Positions 4,938 through 8,594 of a stretch of 8,594 nt of DNA are shown here, in pieces (the stretch's first letter is position 1; each line of letters starts with the position of its first letter). A model generated the notes under the pieces. It worked only from the letters and a program-made list of their open reading frames with translations. It was not told the DNA's origin and did not search any database. This stretch comes from Dehalococcoidia bacterium UBA2158. GTDB taxonomy: Bacteria > Chloroflexota > Dehalococcoidia > Lucifugimonadales > UBA3495. Location: NCBI GenBank assembly GCA_002328185.1, contig DCWQ01000034.1, forward strand, positions 1 to 8,594. Reading direction: 5' to 3'. The position numbers and the translations under genes were made by a program.

Positions 4938-7214
4938 TTAGCTCGTGCCGTCCTCCCAACTAGCTTCCAGGATCTTGCCGGGGGTCATGGGCAGGCTGCG
5001 CATCCGGTTACCGGTTGCGCCGCTAACCGCGTTGCCGACGGCGGCCATGGGCGGGCAGATCGCTGCCTCTCCGACCCCACGCACACCATAAGGATGACCG
5101 GGGTTGGCAACCTCGACGATCACGGTGTCGATCATCGGCAGGTCTAATGTTGTGGGCATACGGTAATCTAAGAACGTCGGGTTCATCATCTGGCCCGAGT
5201 CGTTGTAGAAGTACTCTTCATTCAACGCCCAACCGATGCCCTGGACCGCCCCGCCCTGCATTTGTCCTTCTACATAGCTGGGGTGGACGGCCTTGCCGAC
5301 GTCTTGGATCGCGGTGAACCGGGTGACGTCGGTCTTGCCGGTGTCCGGGTCAACCACCACGTTGGCGAGATGGACGGCGTAACCGTTGCCCTCACCCGTG
5401 GGGTCAACGTTCGACCGGCCTGAGATGGAACCGCCGGTGGACGCCAGTTGGCGAGCCAAGTCCTTGAAGGAGAACTTGAGTTCCTCGTCCGACTTGTGGC
5501 TGACGATGCCGGCCACGTATTCGATGTCTTCCTCTTTGGTGTCCCAGATCTTGGCGGCCCGGGAGATCATCTGGCTCTTCACGTCTTCAGCCGCATTGAT
5601 GGCTGCCAAGCCGGTGGCGAAGGAAGTCCGGCTACCGCCGGTGATGAAGGTGTAGCCGATAGAGTCGGTGTCCACCACAGTTGGTTTGACGTCCTCGTAG
5701 GCTATTCCCAGGGTCTCAGCGGTCTGCTGGGCTATGGATGCCCTAGTGCCGCCGATGTCCACCGATCCCATGATCAGGCTGACGACGCCGTCGTAGTTGA
5801 CGGTCATCACCACGCTGGACTGGAAGCCACGGTTGGGCCAGTAGCCACAGGCCACGCCCCGGCCCTCGCCGGTGCCAAGCTTGGACTTGTAATGGTCATG
5901 GTCACGGGCGGCCTCTAGGCATTCCACCAAGCCGATGCGCCGGGCGACCAAGCCCTCGATGCGACGGGTGCCTTCCTTGGCCGCGTTCAACAGACGGAAT
6001 TCGATGGGGTCCATCTTCAGCTCACCGCATATTTCATCGATCAGCGTCTCTACCGCAAAAGCCGCTTGGGGCGAACCGGGAGCGCGGTAGGCAGCGGTTT
6101 TGGGCTTGTTGTCGACCACGTCGTAGCCGTCGATCTTGCCGTTCTCTACGTCGTAGCAGGCAAAGGCGCAGACAATGGCTTGCATGACCGGCGATCCGGG
6201 ATAGGCGCCGGCGTCCATGGCCATCTCGGTTTCAACTGCGGTCATCCTGCCATTGTTTTGGACTCCAATCTTGACCCGCATCCAGGAAGCGGGGGCGGGA
6301 CCGGACGCTTCGAAGACCTCTGTCCGGGTCATCAAAGCCTTGACAGGCGCGCCGCATTTTTTGGAAAGCACCGCGCATATGGCGTCCAGGTAGGCAGTGA
6401 TCTTGCCGCCGAAGCCGCCGCCAATCTCCATCGGTGTAACTTTGATCTGTGAAACGGGCAGGCGCAGGATGTTGGCAACTGTGCCTCGGACCTGGAAGCT
6501 CCCTTGGGTGCTGGTCCAGAGATTCAGTTGGCCGTCAGAGTTCCAAAATGCGGTGGTGTTGTGGGGCTCGATGTAGCCCTGGTGGACGGTAGAAGTGGTG
6601 TATTCCTTTTCCAACACCAGGTCCGCCTCGGCGAAGCCTTTCTGGATATCGCCCGTGGCATAGCTCATATGGGTGGCGATGTTGGTCGGTTTGTCACCGG
6701 TCTCGCCCATATCGTTGGTGCGAAGGTCCTCGTGAATCAATGGGGCACCGTCTTTCATGGCCTCGCGGACATCGGTGACTGACTCCAGTACTTCGTAGTC
6801 GACTTTGATCAGGGCCATTGCTTCCTCGGCCACGTGAGCGTTCACCGCGGCGACCGCAGCTACTGGATGGCCTCTGAACAGCGTTTTGTCGCTGGCCATC
6901 AAGTGGTCCGAAGCCCATTTGAGCGAAGTGTATTCTCCGCCCAAGTCGTCTTTCGACAGAGAGGCGAAGGGCAGGTCTTTGGCCGTAATCACGGCCCGCA
7001 CGCCGGGGAACGCCTCGGCTTTGCTGGTGTCTATCGACTTGATCCGGGCGTGAGGGTGGGGGCTGCGTAGGACTTTTGCTCGCAGCGTCCCGGTCAGATT
7101 GGTGTCATCACCGTACCGGGCCCGGCCGGTAACTTTGTCCACGCCGTCGGGCCGCACCGGGCGGGTGCCGACAACGTCAAATTCGACTTCCGAGAGAACT
7201 TGGTTCGAGGTCAT
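4938..7214 (-). CDS. Molybdenum hydroxylase large subunit (xanthine dehydrogenase family)
   Basis: This 758-residue protein is the molybdopterin-binding catalytic subunit of a three-subunit Mo hydroxylase. Such enzymes hydroxylate N-heterocycles, aldehydes or aromatic acyl-CoA compounds using water, or oxidise CO. The N-terminal aldehyde oxidase a/b hammerhead domain starts at VGTRPVRPDGVDKVTGRARY (15-34). HQGYIEPH is at 211-218, the cofactor loop GGGFGGK at 265-271, AYRAPGSPQAAF at 375-386, GGAVQGIGWAL at 654-664, and GVRGVGEAA at 710-718, where Glu716 is the expected catalytic base. The AYRAPG loop lacks the AYRCSFR cysteine signature of form I CO dehydrogenase, so CO is unlikely as substrate. 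The ATG at 7214 has a full GGAGGT 9 nt upstream. It is the last gene of an FAD/FeS/Mo operon, after a gap of 112 bp that contains a terminator-like hairpin. The real substrate is unknown. Confidence 0.95.
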   Translation of the reverse strand: MTSNQVLSEVEFDVVGTRPVRPDGVDKVTGRARYGDDTNLTGTLRAKVLRSPHPHARIKSIDTSKAEAFPGVRAVITAKDLPFASLSKDDLGGEYTSLKWASDHLMASDKTLFRGHPVAAVAAVNAHVAEEAMALIKVDYEVLESVTDVREAMKDGAPLIHEDLRTNDMGETGDKPTNIATHMSYATGDIQKGFAEADLVLEKEYTTSTVHQGYIEPHNTTAFWNSDGQLNLWTSTQGSFQVRGTVANILRLPVSQIKVTPMEIGGGFGGKITAYLDAICAVLSKKCGAPVKALMTRTEVFEASGPAPASWMRVKIGVQNNGRMTAVETEMAMDAGAYPGSPVMQAIVCAFACYDVENGKIDGYDVVDNKPKTAAYRAPGSPQAAFAVETLIDEICGELKMDPIEFRLLNAAKEGTRRIEGLVARRIGLVECLEAARDHDHYKSKLGTGEGRGVACGYWPNRGFQSSVVMTVNYDGVVSLIMGSVDIGGTRASIAQQTAETLGIAYEDVKPTVVDTDSIGYTFITGGSRTSFATGLAAINAAEDVKSQMISRAAKIWDTKEEDIEYVAGIVSHKSDEELKFSFKDLARQLASTGGSISGRSNVDPTGEGNGYAVHLANVVVDPDTGKTDVTRFTAIQDVGKAVHPSYVEGQMQGGAVQGIGWALNEEYFYNDSGQMMNPTFLDYRMPTTLDLPMIDTVIVEVANPGHPYGVRGVGEAAICPPMAAVGNAVSGATGNRMRSLPMTPGKILEASWEDGTS

Positions 7215-7238
7215 ATTTCAACTACCTCCATAGAATTA

Positions 7239-7304
7239 AACCGGAGAACAAACCCGGCATAAAATAAAACCGGAGCCCTTAATTTTCATCGGAGAGCTCC
7301 GGTT
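7239..7304 (-). terminator. Terminator or attenuator inside the Mo-hydroxylase operon
   Basis: On the - strand, AACCGGAGC (complement of 7296-7304) is followed by its exact 9-bp partner GCTCCGGTT (complement of 7268-7276) and then TTATTTTATG. This is a well-formed intrinsic terminator 22 bp after the [2Fe-2S] subunit stop. A third arm, CTCCGGTT (complement of 7239-7246), could pair with the first arm instead and break the terminator. No strong promoter is visible between it and the large subunit, so expression of that gene would depend on readthrough. The hairpin is clear; regulation by switching is inferred. Confidence 0.65.
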
Positions 7305-7326
7305 GAATGCCAATGGTGGACGCCGG

Positions 7327-7797
7327 TTATTTGGCCTTACTTACCTGAAGCACGGCCCGGACGATCTTGTCATAGCCGGTGCAGCGGCAGAGGTTGCCTG
7401 CCAGCCAGTGACGGATACGGGGTTCGGTGGCATCGGGCTCCTGGTCCAACAGGCTCTTAGAAGCCAGCAGGAAACCAGGGGTGCAGATGCCGCACTGAAG
7501 GGCGGCATTCTCCAGGAAAGACTGTTGCAGCGGGTGCAGGCCCTCGGGAGAAGCCATACCCTCGATGGTCGTGATGTCCTTGCCCTCGGCTTCAACGCCC
7601 AGAACCAGGCACGAGTCAACGATCCTGCCATCCAGGATGATGGTGCAGGCGCCACAGTTGCCGTCGTTGCATCCTTCTTTGGTGCCGGTCATGCCCAGGA
7701 CGTCCCTCAGGACTTCCAGTAGGCTCTGGCGAGGCTCACACAGAAAATTGATGACCTCACCGTTCAAAGTTGTCTGTACTTGAGTAACTCCGGGCAT
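7327..7797 (-). CDS. Molybdenum hydroxylase [2Fe-2S] subunit
   Basis: This 156-residue protein is the iron-sulfur subunit that carries electrons between the Mo centre and FAD. The N-terminal plant-type ferredoxin cluster uses C43-x4-C48-x2-C51-x11-C63 (EGCNDGNCGAC, then DSC). The C-terminal four-helix cluster uses C102-x2-C105 (QCGICTPGF) and C137-x-C139 (GNLCRCTGY). All eight ligands are present and length is typical. The first motif reads CNDGN where many homologues have CGxGx. The ATG at 7797 is 2 bp after the FAD-subunit stop, and its GGGGAGGA ribosome site lies in the end of that gene, so the two are translationally coupled. A terminator-like hairpin follows it. Confidence 0.96.
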   Translation of the reverse strand: MPGVTQVQTTLNGEVINFLCEPRQSLLEVLRDVLGMTGTKEGCNDGNCGACTIILDGRIVDSCLVLGVEAEGKDITTIEGMASPEGLHPLQQSFLENAALQCGICTPGFLLASKSLLDQEPDATEPRIRHWLAGNLCRCTGYDKIVRAVLQVSKAK

Positions 7798-7799
7798 TG

Positions 7800-8594
7800 T
7801 TATCCTCCCCTAGCTCGTTCGATGGCGTTGTTGAGGGTGCGGCGGGTCAATACACCGATCAGGTGGGTGCGTTGGCGGATGGTCCCGCGCATGTCGCTGA
7901 TGGGTTTGGCAGCGGCTTGGGCCAACTCGGATGCTTCTTGGATGGCCTCTTCGGATACTGCCTTTCCGGCCAGGTTGTCACCGGCTTCCTTGGCGAACAC
8001 CGGTGTGGGTGCCACGGATGATAGGGCGATGCGGGCCGAGACGAAGTTCTGTCCAGAACCGTCAAGGACGACGCTGCTGCCGACTCCGGCAACGGCGATG
8101 TCCATCTCATTCCGGGGAATGAAACGCTGGTAGTTGGCACCCGAGTGTGCCTGGGGCGCCGGGATGGAGATGGAAACCAGAATCTCTCCGTTCTGAAGGG
8201 CATTCTGGCCGGGAGCGGTACAGAATTCTTCCGCCGGCAGCTCGCGAGTCCCGTTGGGGCCGGCGATGTTGCAGATGCCGCCCAAAGCGATCACTGAAGG
8301 AATCGAGTCGCCACTGGGGGCTGCGTTACAAATATTACCGCCGATGGTGGCCCGGCCTTGAATCTGGATACCGCCGATCAATGAGGCGGAATCGATCAGA
8401 CATGGGTAGGCCTTGGCCAGTGTTGCGTCCTGGTAAATCTTGTAACAAGGGACAGCCGCTCCCAACGTGAGGCCTTTGGAGGCGTCATAAGAAACGACAT
8501 TCAATTCGGGGATATCCTTGATGTTCACAACAAGGGGGGCGGTCCGACGTCCGGCTCGCATCTGCACCAACATGTCGGTGCCACCGGCCATGAT
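7800..8594 (-). CDS. Molybdenum hydroxylase FAD-binding subunit, 5' end off the window
   Basis: This is the FAD-binding (CoxM/XdhB-like) subunit that passes electrons from the [2Fe-2S] subunit to the acceptor. The first visible residues, IMAGGTDMLVQMRAG, are the family's first FAD-binding motif (AGGTD), which normally lies about 30-45 residues in. The codon before the ATG at 8591 is open, so that ATG is almost surely internal and the true start is beyond the right edge. The second FAD motif, ATIGGNICNAAPSGDS, follows about 80 residues later, and the C-terminal domain (NYQRFIPRNEMDIAVAGVGSS and RTHLIGVLTRRTLNNAIERA) is complete to the TAA. The gene is the first visible one of the FAD - FeS - Mo operon. 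Confidence 0.94.
   Translation of the reverse strand: MMAGGTDMLVQMRAGRRTAPLVVNIKDIPELNVVSYDASKGLTLGAAVPCYKIYQDATLAKAYPCLIDSASLIGGIQIQGRATIGGNICNAAPSGDSIPSVIALGGICNIAGPNGTRELPAEEFCTAPGQNALQNGEILVSISIPAPQAHSGANYQRFIPRNEMDIAVAGVGSSVVLDGSGQNFVSARIALSSVAPTPVFAKEAGDNLAGKAVSEEAIQEASELAQAAAKPISDMRGTIRQRTHLIGVLTRRTLNNAIERARGG

Noticed and set aside
5386..6782. Several + strand open frames opposite the Mo-hydroxylase large subunit
   Set aside because: They lie entirely within a conserved - strand gene and show no family motifs or ribosome sites.
4938..7214. Form I CO dehydrogenase CoxL
   Set aside because: The active-site loop is AYRAPG and lacks the AYRCSFR cysteine signature.
1..8594. CRISPR array, tRNA, rRNA, insertion sequence or phage genes
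   Set aside because: I found no regularly spaced repeats, cloverleaf-like segments, transposase motifs or phage proteins on either strand.

Overview
This is a bacterial chromosomal window of moderately high GC content with short intergenic gaps, Shine-Dalgarno-type starts and some GTG and TTG starts. A three-subunit molybdenum hydroxylase, a MoaD/ThiS-like sulfur carrier, a PduO-type cobalamin adenosyltransferase and a GCGAAAGC-type palindromic repeat together would fit Chloroflexota (for example SAR202 or Dehalococcoidia relatives). That is a tentative inference; nothing in the window is a taxonomic marker.

The window has one change of strand. Everything from 1 to 3092 reads on the + strand, and everything from 3089 to the right edge reads on the - strand. 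The two blocks meet tail to tail at a shared TTAA.

Plus-strand block: (1) the 3' part of an OsmC-like gene, entering from the left edge and split by three homopolymer frameshifts; (2) a perfect 18-bp GC-rich hairpin; (3) a small EthD-like protein; (4) a promoter-like site and a leader with competing hairpins, followed by an ATP:cob(I)alamin adenosyltransferase; (5) the histidine biosynthesis pair hisH-hisA. HisF, the partner HisH needs, is not in the window.

Minus-strand block, in transcription order from the right edge: the FAD subunit (5' end off the window), the [2Fe-2S] subunit and the molybdopterin subunit of a xanthine dehydrogenase-family enzyme. An intrinsic-terminator-like hairpin lies between the [2Fe-2S] and Mo genes, and another terminator follows the Mo gene. 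Next comes a gap of about 370 bp with a palindrome and a REP-like repeat, then a MoaD/ThiS-like ubiquitin-fold protein whose C terminus runs two residues past the glycine motif. Last is a Nudix hydrolase-GNAT acetyltransferase pair with its own likely promoter.

Most of the window is recognisable core or accessory metabolism. I see no phage, insertion sequence, CRISPR array, tRNA or rRNA. The observations most worth a second look are the extended MoaD-like tail close to a Mo enzyme, the terminator with a competing third arm inside the Mo-hydroxylase operon, the switch-like leader before the cobalamin adenosyltransferase, and the frameshifted OsmC gene.
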